Assembly: GCF_009498735.1 (NCBI RefSeq)
Contig: NZ_ML762427.1
Span: 142,757 to 201,583, forward strand
Length of the DNA: 58,827 nt
Reading direction: 5' to 3'
Origin: Gracilibacillus oryzae
GTDB taxonomy: Bacteria > Bacillota > Bacilli > Bacillales > Amphibacillaceae
The first letter of the stretch is position 1. Every line of letters begins with the position of its first letter. Positions 1-7,890 of the stretch are shown piece after piece. The notes under the pieces are model-generated. The model saw only the letters and a program-made list of their open reading frames with translations. It was not told the origin of the DNA and did no database searches. The position numbers and the translations under genes were made by a program.

Positions 1-48
1 AATGATAAGATTACAAATTTTATCCTCTTTCCTATAAAACGCTTACAA

Positions 49-879
49 TTATGTATTTTTCTCTCTGTACTCATTTGGGGATACACCTGTCATTCTTTTA
101 AATGCCCTCCAAAAATTCACATGGTTTGCATATCCTGTGTTCCTTGCAATCTGTGCAACCTTCATCTTTGACTCTACCAGTAATCTCTTCGCTTCATTAA
201 TACGAATAGCGTTCAAATACTCAACAAAACTGCAGCCCGTTGTTTGTTTAAACAACTTACTAATATATTGTTCATGCAAGAAGAATTCATGAGAAAGTTG
301 AGATAAATTTATATCTTTATAAAAATGTTCATTTATATGAGTAATAATCTTGTCAATTACAGGAAAATCCTTATTTAATCTTACACCAGCATTAGTCTCT
401 TTTATCTTTTGAAGCGATCGTTCAGATTCTATCAATAATTGTGATAGTAATATTCGAAGATATTGTTCACTTCTCTCTTCATTTAAATGATATTCATGTA
501 ACATTTTTTCGAATATATAGTGCAGCTGCTGCTCATTCTTCATCTTAATCATCGTAGGGCCATTTTTAAATAATTTTTCAATTAATTTGCAATCAGTTTC
601 CGCGATAAATTCTTCGCGAAAATTAATCACAAGCCGTTGGAAATTCCTATCCTTTACAGATGATTTATGTAACACATTTTTATCAATAAAGATTAAATTC
701 CCTTTTGCAGCAATAAACTCAATACCATTCACGTGAAATACCTTTTCACCCTCAAGTAAATAGAAAATCTCATAATCTTGGTGCAAATGATAGTTATCCA
801 TGTCTTTCGTATTTTCATAGCCACGTGAATAATCTAGATAAAATGATTGATTTCTTAAAGATATGTTCACCCTTCCCAT
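49..879 (-). CDS. AraC family transcriptional regulator
   Basis: One-component sugar-type regulator. The first ~150 residues look like an AraC N-terminal cupin sensor (histidine/glutamate-rich segment around residues 30-45). The last ~100 residues carry the double helix-turn-helix, with a first helix pair in INLSQLSHEFFLHEQYISK and the conserved second-HTH pattern IARNTGYANHVNFWRAFK followed by GVSPNEYR, the family signature. I chose ATG 879, about nine bases after an AGGGGAGG site; a TTG one codon upstream is the alternative. Total 276 aa, normal for the family. No metabolic gene is adjacent inside the window, so the inducer and targets cannot be deduced. The downstream neighbour lies outside the window. 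Confidence 0.9.
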   Translation of the reverse strand: MGRVNISLRNQSFYLDYSRGYENTKDMDNYHLHQDYEIFYLLEGEKVFHVNGIEFIAAKGNLIFIDKNVLHKSSVKDRNFQRLVINFREEFIAETDCKLIEKLFKNGPTMIKMKNEQQLHYIFEKMLHEYHLNEERSEQYLRILLSQLLIESERSLQKIKETNAGVRLNKDFPVIDKIITHINEHFYKDINLSQLSHEFFLHEQYISKLFKQTTGCSFVEYLNAIRINEAKRLLVESKMKVAQIARNTGYANHVNFWRAFKRMTGVSPNEYREKNT

Positions 880-882
880 CAA

Positions 883-1023
883 AAGCAGCCTCCCCTATTT
901 AGTGAGTCTATGTATACAATATCTTAAGCATAACGGATTTCATGGATTTGGAGAAGTTAGGATATACCTATTACTATTGAGGTGTATTTTTACCGTCATA
1001 AAAAAACTGAGCAAACAATATAG
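883..1023. other. Non-coding spacer before mobile-element debris
   Basis: First part of a ~700-base gene-free stretch between the AraC gene and phnE2. It should hold the AraC promoter, but I see no convincing -35/-10 pair and no coding potential. The rest of the stretch is filled by the two repeat elements listed next. Confidence 0.5.
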
Positions 1024-1236
1024 AGGCCACTGAAAAAGTCCTCCAAATTTACTGTCCGGATCGTTGGATATTGGCTCTTATCAACAAATCTCCTGCTCCT
1101 TTGGCTAAACATTTGTGATAACCTTCAAACAAATAATAAAGAAGGGAGCTTCCACCCATTTGAGGAGATCCCTTCTTTGTTATTACATCATTTTTCATTA
1201 TTCTTTTAAGATACATCATATTTTTTTCAGTGGCCT
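1024..1236. mobile_element. MITE-like remnant of an insertion sequence
   Basis: A 213-bp segment bounded by a perfect 14-bp inverted repeat: AGGCCACTGAAAAA at 1024-1037 and its reverse complement at 1223-1236. Inside is a second inverted repeat (AAGAAGGGA at 1139-1147, TCCCTTCTT at 1169-1177) and a near-perfect hairpin TTATCAACAAAT / ATTTGTGATAA near 1078-1120. An open frame on the minus strand runs through it but resembles no protein I recognise. Terminal CACTGAAAAA sequences occur on IS1182/IS4-type elements of Bacillaceae (from memory), so this is probably a non-autonomous derivative with the transposase lost. No clear target-site duplication is visible. Confidence 0.55.
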
Positions 1237-1359
1237 TGAACAACAACCTAAGACCCACAGGAATCGGTTTATGCTTCCGCGGAGACTGAGGGTGTTGCAA
1301 TGGTAAAGTAGACAATACCCAGGGTTTTCTCTTGACAGATAAGAAAGTATAAACGGAGA

Positions 1360-1480
1360 TGTCTAGCTCCAAGCGCCTGCCCCTCGAGGTCTTAAGCGAC
1401 CCTGCTATGTGGCAAAGGTCGCCACGTCGCAGTTTCGCTTAAGCTTGTCGGGGCAGAACGGGCGCTTTGCGCTTTTCTAA
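1360..1480. repeat. Dispersed Bacillaceae palindromic repeat
   Basis: Long imperfect palindrome beginning GTCTAGCTCCAAGCGCC. Left-arm blocks AAGCGCC, TGCCCC and CTTAAGCG are answered in reverse order by CGCTTAAG, GGGGCA and GGCGCTT. I recognise this TCTAGCTCC...CTCGAGGTC type as a common intergenic repeat in Bacillaceae genomes. It would fold as a large RNA or DNA cruciform. GC content is clearly above that of the flanking DNA. It does not code. Confidence 0.7.
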
Positions 1481-1585
1481 AGTAGATGTCGCACTCATAT
1501 CCTTGGGTAAATGACAGTATTTCCTCCGCAGGAGCTGACAATATATATTTGCCTAGTGACACACTTGTATATGTATTTGTCGTTT

Positions 1586-2392
1586 TTATCCTCTAATTAA
1601 CTTATTCCGAATCTTATTGGAGGATAGTTCAACAATTAAGATTAAGATCACCAGTCCAATTAAAATAGAACCTGCCTCGTTCCATCTGTAGGCATTCATT
1701 GCAAAAAGCAGTGGTGCACCGATCCCACCTGCTCCAACTAACCCAAGCACAGAAGCTTCCCGCAAATTCATATCAAAACGATAAATCATAATGGACAAAA
1801 AGACAGAAAATAACTGTGGTACAATTCCATAGCGAATTTTTTCAAATGTTGTACAACCAATTGAAGTCATCGATTCTAGAATACTTGTATCTAGATCTTC
1901 AATTGCATCAACATACAATTTTGCTAACATTCCAATGGAGATAAGGGCAATCGTTAATACCCCTGCAAAAGGTCCTTGTCCTGTTACACGAATTAACATC
2001 AACCCATACACTAATGCTGGAATCGTCCGAATAAAAATAAGCAGTAATCGTGTCAAATACGCTACAGGTTTTGGCACAATGTTGGATGCAGAAAGAAACG
2101 CCAAAGGAATGGCTAAGATGGAACCAATAATTGTACCTAAGAAAGCAATGGATATCGTTTCAAGTAATAAATATGCAACACCTTGTTTATTAAAGGTGAA
2201 TAATAATTCTAAATCTGGTGTAACAATCCCTGCTAAAATGCTGCCAGCTATTGACCAGCCATTTTGTTCTATATTACTTAAGTCGACTGTGCTAGCTGAC
2301 CAGGCAATCAGCAGAATGATAAGAACAGATAATGTACCATAATACCAGTACCTTTTTGGTGCGGCATATAATTGTTTTTCTACTAAATTCAT
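1586..2392 (-). CDS. phnE: Phosphonate ABC transporter permease PhnE (second copy)
   Basis: Inner-membrane permease half of a phosphonate/phosphite/phosphate-ester importer, 268 aa with about six hydrophobic segments. The EAA-loop signature that contacts the ATPase is visible around ESMTSIGCTTFEKIRYGIVPQ, followed by the typical GLVGAGGIGAPL near the C-terminus. Last gene of phnD-phnC-phnE1-phnE2, starting 15 bases after the phnE1 stop. Paired PhnE subunits are usual in Bacillaceae PhnCDE systems. No C-P lyase or phosphonatase gene is in the window, so the substrate is not proved. Confidence 0.9.
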   Translation of the reverse strand: MNLVEKQLYAAPKRYWYYGTLSVLIILLIAWSASTVDLSNIEQNGWSIAGSILAGIVTPDLELLFTFNKQGVAYLLLETISIAFLGTIIGSILAIPLAFLSASNIVPKPVAYLTRLLLIFIRTIPALVYGLMLIRVTGQGPFAGVLTIALISIGMLAKLYVDAIEDLDTSILESMTSIGCTTFEKIRYGIVPQLFSVFLSIMIYRFDMNLREASVLGLVGAGGIGAPLLFAMNAYRWNEAGSILIGLVILILIVELSSNKIRNKLIRG

Positions 2393-2407
2393 TTCGTAAA
2401 GCCCCTT

Positions 2408-3223
2408 TTATACTAACTTTTTCCTGAAATATTCACTAACTGTTTCAATAACTAAAACAGTAATCACAAGTACTAATAGAATCATTCCAACACTTGCATA
2501 ATCACGCCAGCCTATACCTTCTTTTAATAAAAGTCCGATTCCACCTGCACCAACATATCCCAGGATCGCAGAATAGCGCACATTCCCTTCAAAACAGAAA
2601 AGGGATGTGGATAAGTAATTTGGCAGAATTTGCGGAAATATGGCATTACGAAATGCTTGTACTCTAGTCATACCAAGGGATTCCATCGCTTCGAATGACC
2701 CCATACCAGCATTCTCAATTTGCTCATACAGCAGTTTACCAACATAAGCGAGTGTGAATAAAAAGATGGCCACAGTACCTGCTAATGTTCCTAAACCAAA
2801 AATAAATGTTGCAATTAATGCTGCAACTAATGTAGGCAGTGTTCTTAAAATGCTGAGAAAAACTTTGGCAATTGTGTTGATCACATTGCTGCAAACAATA
2901 TTGGATGCGGCACAATATGCTACAGGGATAGCAGCCAATGACCCTAGTAATGAGCCAAGCAGAGACATCTTAATTGTATCCATTAATGGTGTCCATACAT
3001 CTGGGAGACTTTCCCAATTAGGTGGTATCATCTCACCAATTATGACAAAGAACTCATCCCATCTATCGATTAACTGGTTCATATCAAAATTGGTAAATTC
3101 GCATGATAAAATGATTCCGATTCCGATCAGAATAAGAATAAGCGGTGTTCTTGTTCTTTTTTCCAAAACTGTTTTTCCATTAGGCAAAAGAATCTTCTTC
3201 GGTGGAAAGATCTTGTCATACAT
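2408..3223 (-). CDS. phnE: Phosphonate ABC transporter permease PhnE (first copy)
   Basis: 271-aa permease with a cytoplasmic N-terminus and about six membrane segments. It has the EAA loop FEAMESLGMTRVQAFRNAIF and the family motif GYVGAGGIGLLL. Its start overlaps the end of phnC by 8 bases, so translation is probably coupled. It forms a heterodimer with the second PhnE encoded directly downstream. Family assignment is firm; the actual substrate (phosphonate, phosphite or phosphate ester) is not shown by the sequence. Confidence 0.9.
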   Translation of the reverse strand: MYDKIFPPKKILLPNGKTVLEKRTRTPLILILIGIGIILSCEFTNFDMNQLIDRWDEFFVIIGEMIPPNWESLPDVWTPLMDTIKMSLLGSLLGSLAAIPVAYCAASNIVCSNVINTIAKVFLSILRTLPTLVAALIATFIFGLGTLAGTVAIFLFTLAYVGKLLYEQIENAGMGSFEAMESLGMTRVQAFRNAIFPQILPNYLSTSLFCFEGNVRYSAILGYVGAGGIGLLLKEGIGWRDYASVGMILLVLVITVLVIETVSEYFRKKLV

Positions 3224-3998
3224 AAGCCTGCTCTCCTTTTACTTCTTCCATGACTTCCTCTGTTTTTCCTTTATAGATATGGTCAAGCACATCATCTGTT
3301 ACATCTGCAGACTTCCCGTCGTAAACAACTTGCCCTTCCCTTACACCAATAATTCGATCAGCATATTCCAATGCCACCTCTACATGGTGAATGTTCATAA
3401 TTACAGAGATATTCATCTCTCTGTTGATTCGTTTAAAATCCTCCATTACTTGTTTCGATGTAACTGGATCTAATGAGGCGATCGGCTCATCTGCCAGCAG
3501 AATATCCGGATTTTGTGCCAATGTTCTTGCAAGGGCTACACGTTGCTGCTGTCCGCCAGATAACTGGTCAACCCTGACATATGCCTTGTCCAGAATGCCA
3601 ACCTGGTCTAATGCAGTTAGTGCTTTTATTTTCTGTTCTTTTGCAAACAGGCCTGTTATCTTTCGGACAAAAGATAATTGAGGAACAAAAGATACAAGCA
3701 CATTTTTTATGACAGTAGTTCTTGTCACAAGATTAAAAGATTGAAAGATCATCCCAATTCTTCTGCGGAATTTACGAATCTCTTTCCCTTTTAGCTTTTT
3801 CACATCGACGCCATCTACAATTAATTGGCCGCTGGAAATATCGTGCATCCTGTTAATACATCTGATTAATGTGGATTTCCCTGCACCTGACAAACCAATG
3901 ACGGCAACAAATTCACCTTTACCAATCTTCAAATTAATATTTTGCAGTGCTTTTACTTTGTTAGGATAAACTTTATCTACATTTATAAATTCAATCAT
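3216..3998 (-). CDS. phnC: Phosphonate ABC transporter ATP-binding protein PhnC
   Basis: 260-aa ATPase that powers import through the two PhnE permeases. The Walker A motif is GLSGAGKST (residues ~35-43), the ABC signature is LSGGQQQRVALA (~147-158) and Walker B is DILLADEP, with the switch histidine in MNIHH. Length and motif order match PhnC. Transcribed after phnD with a gap of 123 bases that contains a hairpin with a U-run, so phnC-E may be made at a lower level than the binding protein. Confidence 0.93.
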   Translation of the reverse strand: MIEFINVDKVYPNKVKALQNINLKIGKGEFVAVIGLSGAGKSTLIRCINRMHDISSGQLIVDGVDVKKLKGKEIRKFRRRIGMIFQSFNLVTRTTVIKNVLVSFVPQLSFVRKITGLFAKEQKIKALTALDQVGILDKAYVRVDQLSGGQQQRVALARTLAQNPDILLADEPIASLDPVTSKQVMEDFKRINREMNISVIMNIHHVEVALEYADRIIGVREGQVVYDGKSADVTDDVLDHIYKGKTEEVMEEVKGEQAYV

Positions 3999-4071
3999 AT
4001 TTAAAACTCCATTCCGGTTATTAGAAAATTACTTCTAGTTGATGAAAATCTACTTTTGAAAGATTCGTGAG

Positions 4072-4105
4072 AAAAAGAGAACACCAGGCTGATGTTCTCT
4101 TTTTT
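4072..4105 (-). terminator. Hairpin between phnD and phnC (attenuator or partial terminator)
   Basis: On the minus strand AAAAAAGAGAACA pairs with TGTTCTCTTTTT around a loop of about nine bases, giving an intrinsic-terminator shape inside the phn operon. It probably limits read-through from phnD into phnC, as is common downstream of binding-protein genes. Confidence 0.7.
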
Positions 4106-4121
4106 CATCTTATTCACCTGA

Positions 4122-5234
4122 TTATTTCATGTTTTGGACCATTTCTTGTGCTTTTCGTTCGTTATCATAGTCAGAGCTTTCTGCTTTTTGATAACCTTCG
4201 TGATTATAAATAGAGATAACTTCTTTCCCTTCATCCGTTTCTGCAATGTTGATAAATGCCTGTTGAATTGCTGCTTTTACATCATCTGTCATTTTTTCTG
4301 AGTTTTTGCTAACACTGATTGTGTCATTATATATACCTGGTGTTACACCAATAACGTTCGTTTCGTCCCAAATCGTTCCTTCACGTCCAAACTCTCCTTG
4401 CCATGCTTCCGCATTATCTCTTCTTGCATCAGCATATGTTACCATTACATCAATTTGCTCTTGTGCCATTCTTGCAAACGCGCTTCCATAGGAATCTACT
4501 TGAACGGCATTGTCTAAATCAGAAATTGTTTTTTCAAAATTGTTCTGAAGCCATATAGCAGGGTAAATATATCCAGCTGGAGAGGATGTTGACATTACAG
4601 CCCAATTCGCACTGTTTACATCTTCAAATGTTAACTCTTCACCATTATTTACTTTTTCCGCAAGTTCCTGTCCTTTTGCAGAAGGGCCTGCAATCATTAA
4701 TGCACGATAATATGTTACCTGCTCATCACTTGGTTCTGTCGGTTTATTTTCATTCCAGTCTTTTGCATTATCTGAATCATTATTTAATCCCGCACGTGTT
4801 GCTGTTAAGATTACTTCTGCTCCATCATCATAAAGAACATAAGTCCCACCAGGGATTAGTCCGATATCCGTTGTTCCAGCTACTAATCCTTCACCAACAG
4901 CTTCATAGCTTGTACCTACATTGATTTCAACTGTGCCAATATCATATCCCAGGTTCGCCATTTCTGTTTTTAATAATTCTTTTAATGGCTCTGTTGCCGT
5001 AATAATTTCATCCGGCTCTCTTGACGGGACAAAATCAATGGATAATGTGTCGATTGCTTTATTTGCCGCCTCTTCAGCAGGCTCCTCTTCACTAGCAGAA
5101 GAATTAGTTTCCGTTTCTGTTGTTTCTGCTTCTGTATCGTTTCCTTCATTTGCTGATCCTTCTTCTGCATTACCACATGCTGCTAACACTGTTGCAAATA
5201 GAACAGCAATAAGTAATAACCATAATTTTTTCAC
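4122..5234 (-). CDS. phnD: Phosphate/phosphite/phosphonate-binding lipoprotein PhnD
   Basis: 370-aa extracellular solute receptor of the PhnCDE importer. The signal peptide ends in lipobox LAAC with the lipidated Cys at residue 20, followed by an acidic Glu/Thr/Ser-rich linker to about residue 60. The binding domain has the PhnD pattern IDFVPSREPDEI, then GTSYEAVGEGLVAGTTDIG and a later SSPAGYIYPAIWL ligand-loop segment. First gene of the operon; the preceding ~150 bases should contain the promoter, but I cannot identify a PhoP box by eye. Confidence 0.92.
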   Translation of the reverse strand: MKKLWLLLIAVLFATVLAACGNAEEGSANEGNDTEAETTETETNSSASEEEPAEEAANKAIDTLSIDFVPSREPDEIITATEPLKELLKTEMANLGYDIGTVEINVGTSYEAVGEGLVAGTTDIGLIPGGTYVLYDDGAEVILTATRAGLNNDSDNAKDWNENKPTEPSDEQVTYYRALMIAGPSAKGQELAEKVNNGEELTFEDVNSANWAVMSTSSPAGYIYPAIWLQNNFEKTISDLDNAVQVDSYGSAFARMAQEQIDVMVTYADARRDNAEAWQGEFGREGTIWDETNVIGVTPGIYNDTISVSKNSEKMTDDVKAAIQQAFINIAETDEGKEVISIYNHEGYQKAESSDYDNERKAQEMVQNMK

Positions 5235-5386
5235 AATATTTCCCCCTATGTATTACTATTCGAATCACTTCCTTTATTGTAAGTAATGGATATTAAGTGA
5301 ATACTCTATTTTTGTAAAGAGATTGTTAAGATTTACCTGTTTTAGTTATATAAGAAAAGGGTATTGATAAATTTAAGCTATGTAAT

Positions 5387-5426
5387 AAAAAAGGCTTTCT
5401 TCCATCTTGGAAAGAAAGCCTTTTTT
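5387..5426 (-). terminator. Intrinsic terminator of the dioxygenase gene
   Basis: AAAAAAGGCTTTCTT at the left pairs with AAGAAAGCCTTTTTT at the right around a short loop. It lies immediately after the stop of the minus-strand dioxygenase gene and separates it from the phnD promoter region. Confidence 0.9.
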
Positions 5427-5428
5427 AT

Positions 5429-6412
5429 CTATTCGTATTCCTTTTCGAATTTCTTATCACTTCTTACAGTATCTATATGTCGTACCATTCCTTCAATCTG
5501 TTCTCTTTTTTCTTCAAGAAAAGGAGGCAGTGACAGCTTTTCGCCTAATGTTTCGTAATCCTCATCACCCATAAATCCCGGTCCGTCTGTAGCTAATTCA
5601 AACAAAATCTGCGGGGCAACTCTCGTATACAATGATTGGAAGAAGAAGCGATCAACATAACCAGATGTCTGGAAGCCAAATTTACGATAATGTTCATCCC
5701 AATCCAGCAGTGTCTTCTTATCATCAACCCGAAATGCTGCATGGTGAACTGTCCCGAAACCTTGGCGGGCCATTGGCAGGATTTTATTTTCCTCGACAAT
5801 AACCTGAGCACCATTACCGCCCTCTCCTACTTCAAACAAGTGGGTGGAGCCTTCTTGTGCAACTTCTTTAAATAACAGGACTTTTTCCATTACTTGTTTA
5901 AAGTAATTTAGATCCTGAATCCGGACAAATAACGGACCTAATCCTGTGATGGCATATTCTAACGGGATGGGGCCATCCTGCCATGGGGTTCCAGACTCTA
6001 CACCAGTGTTATTTTCATCAGAAATAAGCTGGTAGTTCTGCTCATCAAAATCAACAAATGACAGAGTCTTCTTGCCGAACTGCTCTATAATCCCCGTATG
6101 TTTCACTTCAAGACGATCAAATCTTTTGGCCCAATATTCGATAGCTTCATTACTTGGTACGCGAAACGATGTTTTATAAATCTCATTTGTACCATGAGAT
6201 CCTTTTGGAATACCAGGAAAATCAAAGAAGGTCATATCTGTTCCTGGACTTCCTTTATCATCAGCAAAGAATAAATGGTATGTTTGGATATCGTCCTGGT
6301 TAACCGTTTTTTTAACTAAACGCATTCCTAATATATAAGTAAAAAATTGATAATTTTTTTCAGCACTGCTCGTAATAGCTGTAACGTGATGTAACCCTTT
6401 CAGTCCGTTCAT
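5429..6412 (-). CDS. mhqO: Ring-cleaving dioxygenase, MhqO/MhqA type (VOC superfamily)
   Basis: 327-aa protein of the glyoxalase/bleomycin-resistance/extradiol dioxygenase fold. Two VOC modules are visible: residues ~5-130 beginning GLKGLHHVTAI, and ~150-290 with VHHAAFRV and ILFELATDGPGF. The His and Glu residues in these strands are the expected metal ligands. B. subtilis relatives (MhqA, MhqO) break down hydroquinone and catechol adducts and are repressed by MhqR. An MhqR-type palindrome sits directly on this gene's promoter, so the role in quinone/electrophile detoxification is supported by regulation as well as by family. Monocistronic: it has its own terminator and no same-strand neighbour. 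The symbol is by similarity; it could equally be mhqA or another paralogue. Confidence 0.85.
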   Translation of the reverse strand: MNGLKGLHHVTAITSSAEKNYQFFTYILGMRLVKKTVNQDDIQTYHLFFADDKGSPGTDMTFFDFPGIPKGSHGTNEIYKTSFRVPSNEAIEYWAKRFDRLEVKHTGIIEQFGKKTLSFVDFDEQNYQLISDENNTGVESGTPWQDGPIPLEYAITGLGPLFVRIQDLNYFKQVMEKVLLFKEVAQEGSTHLFEVGEGGNGAQVIVEENKILPMARQGFGTVHHAAFRVDDKKTLLDWDEHYRKFGFQTSGYVDRFFFQSLYTRVAPQILFELATDGPGFMGDEDYETLGEKLSLPPFLEEKREQIEGMVRHIDTVRSDKKFEKEYE

Positions 6413-6438
6413 AGTTTTACATCTCCTTTTATCTTTAT

Positions 6439-6456
6439 TATCTCGATTTCGAGATA
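6439..6456. promoter_or_regulatory. MhqR-type operator
   Basis: The palindrome TATCTCGATTTCGAGATA nearly matches the B. subtilis MhqR box as I remember it (TATCTCGAATTCGAGATA). It begins directly after the -10 hexamer, so a bound repressor would block transcription start of the dioxygenase gene. Confidence 0.85.
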
Positions 6457-6486
6457 ATTATAACACCTTACTGTTCCATTCGTCAA
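6457..6486 (-). promoter_or_regulatory. Sigma-A promoter of the dioxygenase gene
   Basis: On the minus strand, -35 TTGACG (6486-6481) and -10 TATAAT (6462-6457) are separated by 18 bases. The MhqR box abuts the -10. Confidence 0.75.
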
Positions 6487-6640
6487 TCTTATACTAAATG
6501 AGCAAGGACCTGAACGCCCATACTAAGCGTAGTCAAAATACGCAGACTATAGCGGAAATAGCGCGAGCCGAGACAGCTGAAAATGTCAAATTTCCTATCC
6601 GCATTATAGATTGTTGGCATATCTGTTATATGTTATCTCT

Positions 6641-6870
6641 TATTGAACAAATCTATGCTCTGTTGATAAATATTTGTTCTTTATCTTCGTTTTATCGACA
6701 AATCTTCTGCTCTGATGCCATGGATTTGTTCTTTATCTCTGTTTTATCAACAAATCTCATGCTCTGGTGCCATGGATTTGTTCTTTATCTTCATTTTATC
6801 GACAAATCTCATGCTCTGATGTCATGGATTTGTTCTTTATCTTCATACTATCGACAAATATTCTGCTGTG
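6641..6870. repeat. 52-bp tandem array of alternating inverted arms (array 1)
   Basis: About 4.3 units with the core CAAAT at 6648, 6699, 6751, 6803 and 6855, i.e. spacings of 51, 52, 52 and 52. Each full unit holds ACAAATC and its reverse complement GATTTGT roughly half a unit apart, plus inner CATG pairs, so every arm could pair with a neighbour on either side. A 52-bp period is not a multiple of three, so the open frame running across it (6498-6890) drifts and is unlikely to be a gene. There are no variable spacers, so it is not CRISPR. Confidence 0.85.
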
Positions 6871-7048
6871 AAGAAGACAAGTGTACTTGAGTAGATATTG
6901 CACTTATTGGTGCGAACAAAAATTTTACGAGAGCGATAGTGGAACCCGTTTCTATATGAACAACCCGAACACATTTTTTTGATATGTTCGGGCCTTGATG
7001 CGAATAAAATTGTTTTGTCCCAGCATGTTTTACTTCCAAGCTACAGGA
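6871..7048. other. Spacer downstream of nadE with a hairpin
   Basis: Contains CCCGAACA (6964-6971) facing TGTTCGGG (6985-6992), a possible weak terminator of the nadE operon although its T-run is poor. An imperfect direct repeat, TTGGTGCGAACAAAA and TTGATGCGAATAAAA, flanks it. No coding potential seen. Confidence 0.45.
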
Positions 7049-7876
7049 TCATTTCCACCACTCATCAAATACACTAATTGGCTCTTCTCTCTTATGTCTT
7101 GTTTTAAGATACCAGTTTTCAATTGTTTCTGCATCTTTTTCTGATACCTCTCTACCTTCTAGGTAGGCATCAATCACCTCATAAGAAACACCTAATGCCA
7201 CTTCATCAGGTAATTGCGGTTTATCAGTTTCCAAGTCTGCAGTCGGAGTTTTTAAGTAAAGGTGTTCCGGGCAGCCCAGCATTTTCAAAATTGCTTTCCC
7301 TTGTTGTTTGTTCAGACGGTATAGTGGGATAATGTCTGCCGCTCCATCACCATACTTTGTATAAAAGCCAGTCACAGCTTCAGCTGCATGGTCCGTTCCA
7401 ATAACAACACCACTTACTGCTGCTGCAATGTCATATTGCACTTTCATTCTTTCCCGTGCTTTGGTATTTCCTTTAACAAATTCACTGATTGAGCCAATTT
7501 CTTTTTCAACAGCTGCCTGACTTGCATCAACTGCTGCTTTAATATTGACACGTACTGTTTTACTCGGTTTAATGAAGTCTAATGCATCAATACAGTCTGC
7601 TTCATCAGCTTGCTCTCCATATGGCAATCTTACTGCAATAAATTGATAGTCGTCTGAACCTGTCTCTTCATTCAATTCATTGATTGCTGTCTGGCATATA
7701 TAACCAGCTAAAGTAGAATCCTGTCCGCCGGAAATTCCCAGTACTGCCGCTTTTAGAAACGAATGTTTTTTCAAATAAGCTTTAATAAGGTCTACACTGC
7801 GGCGAAATTCTTCCTGTGGATCAATTTCCGGTTTTACTTTTAAATTTGCAATAATCTCTTTCTGTAATGCACGCAT
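7049..7876 (-). CDS. nadE: Ammonia-dependent NAD+ synthetase NadE
   Basis: 275 aa, final step of NAD synthesis: amidation of deamido-NAD with ATP and ammonia in the cytoplasm. The PP-loop ATPase motif SGGQDS is at residues 49-54. The C-terminal KTPTADLE and [10 protein letters not shown] segments match NadE of Bacillus. There is no glutaminase domain, hence the ammonia-dependent type. It starts 14 bases after the pncB reading frame ends and is the last gene of a pncA-pncB-nadE salvage operon, turning nicotinamide via nicotinate and NaMN toward NAD. Confidence 0.95.
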   Translation of the reverse strand: MRALQKEIIANLKVKPEIDPQEEFRRSVDLIKAYLKKHSFLKAAVLGISGGQDSTLAGYICQTAINELNEETGSDDYQFIAVRLPYGEQADEADCIDALDFIKPSKTVRVNIKAAVDASQAAVEKEIGSISEFVKGNTKARERMKVQYDIAAAVSGVVIGTDHAAEAVTGFYTKYGDGAADIIPLYRLNKQQGKAILKMLGCPEHLYLKTPTADLETDKPQLPDEVALGVSYEVIDAYLEGREVSEKDAETIENWYLKTRHKREEPISVFDEWWK

Positions 7877-7890
7877 TTTAACAAACTCCT

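Noticed and set aside
1049-1372. 107-codon minus-strand frame
   Set aside because: Lies across the MITE-like element and the flanking repeat; no recognisable protein or start site.
1360-1480. Structured ncRNA or riboswitch
   Set aside because: It matches a common dispersed palindrome and is not placed in a leader of a same-strand gene.
2754-3473. 239-codon frame opposite phnE and phnC
   Set aside because: Antisense shadow of strongly supported ABC transporter genes.
4306-5286. Plus-strand frames opposite phnD
   Set aside because: Low-complexity shadows of the acidic lipoprotein linker and binding domain.
6641-6870. CRISPR array
   Set aside because: Whole 52-bp units repeat with no unique spacers, and no cas genes are present.
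6498-6890. 130-codon open frame on the plus strand
   Set aside because: It runs through the 52-bp array; the period is not divisible by three, there is no ribosome site, and the protein is a low-complexity product of the repeats.
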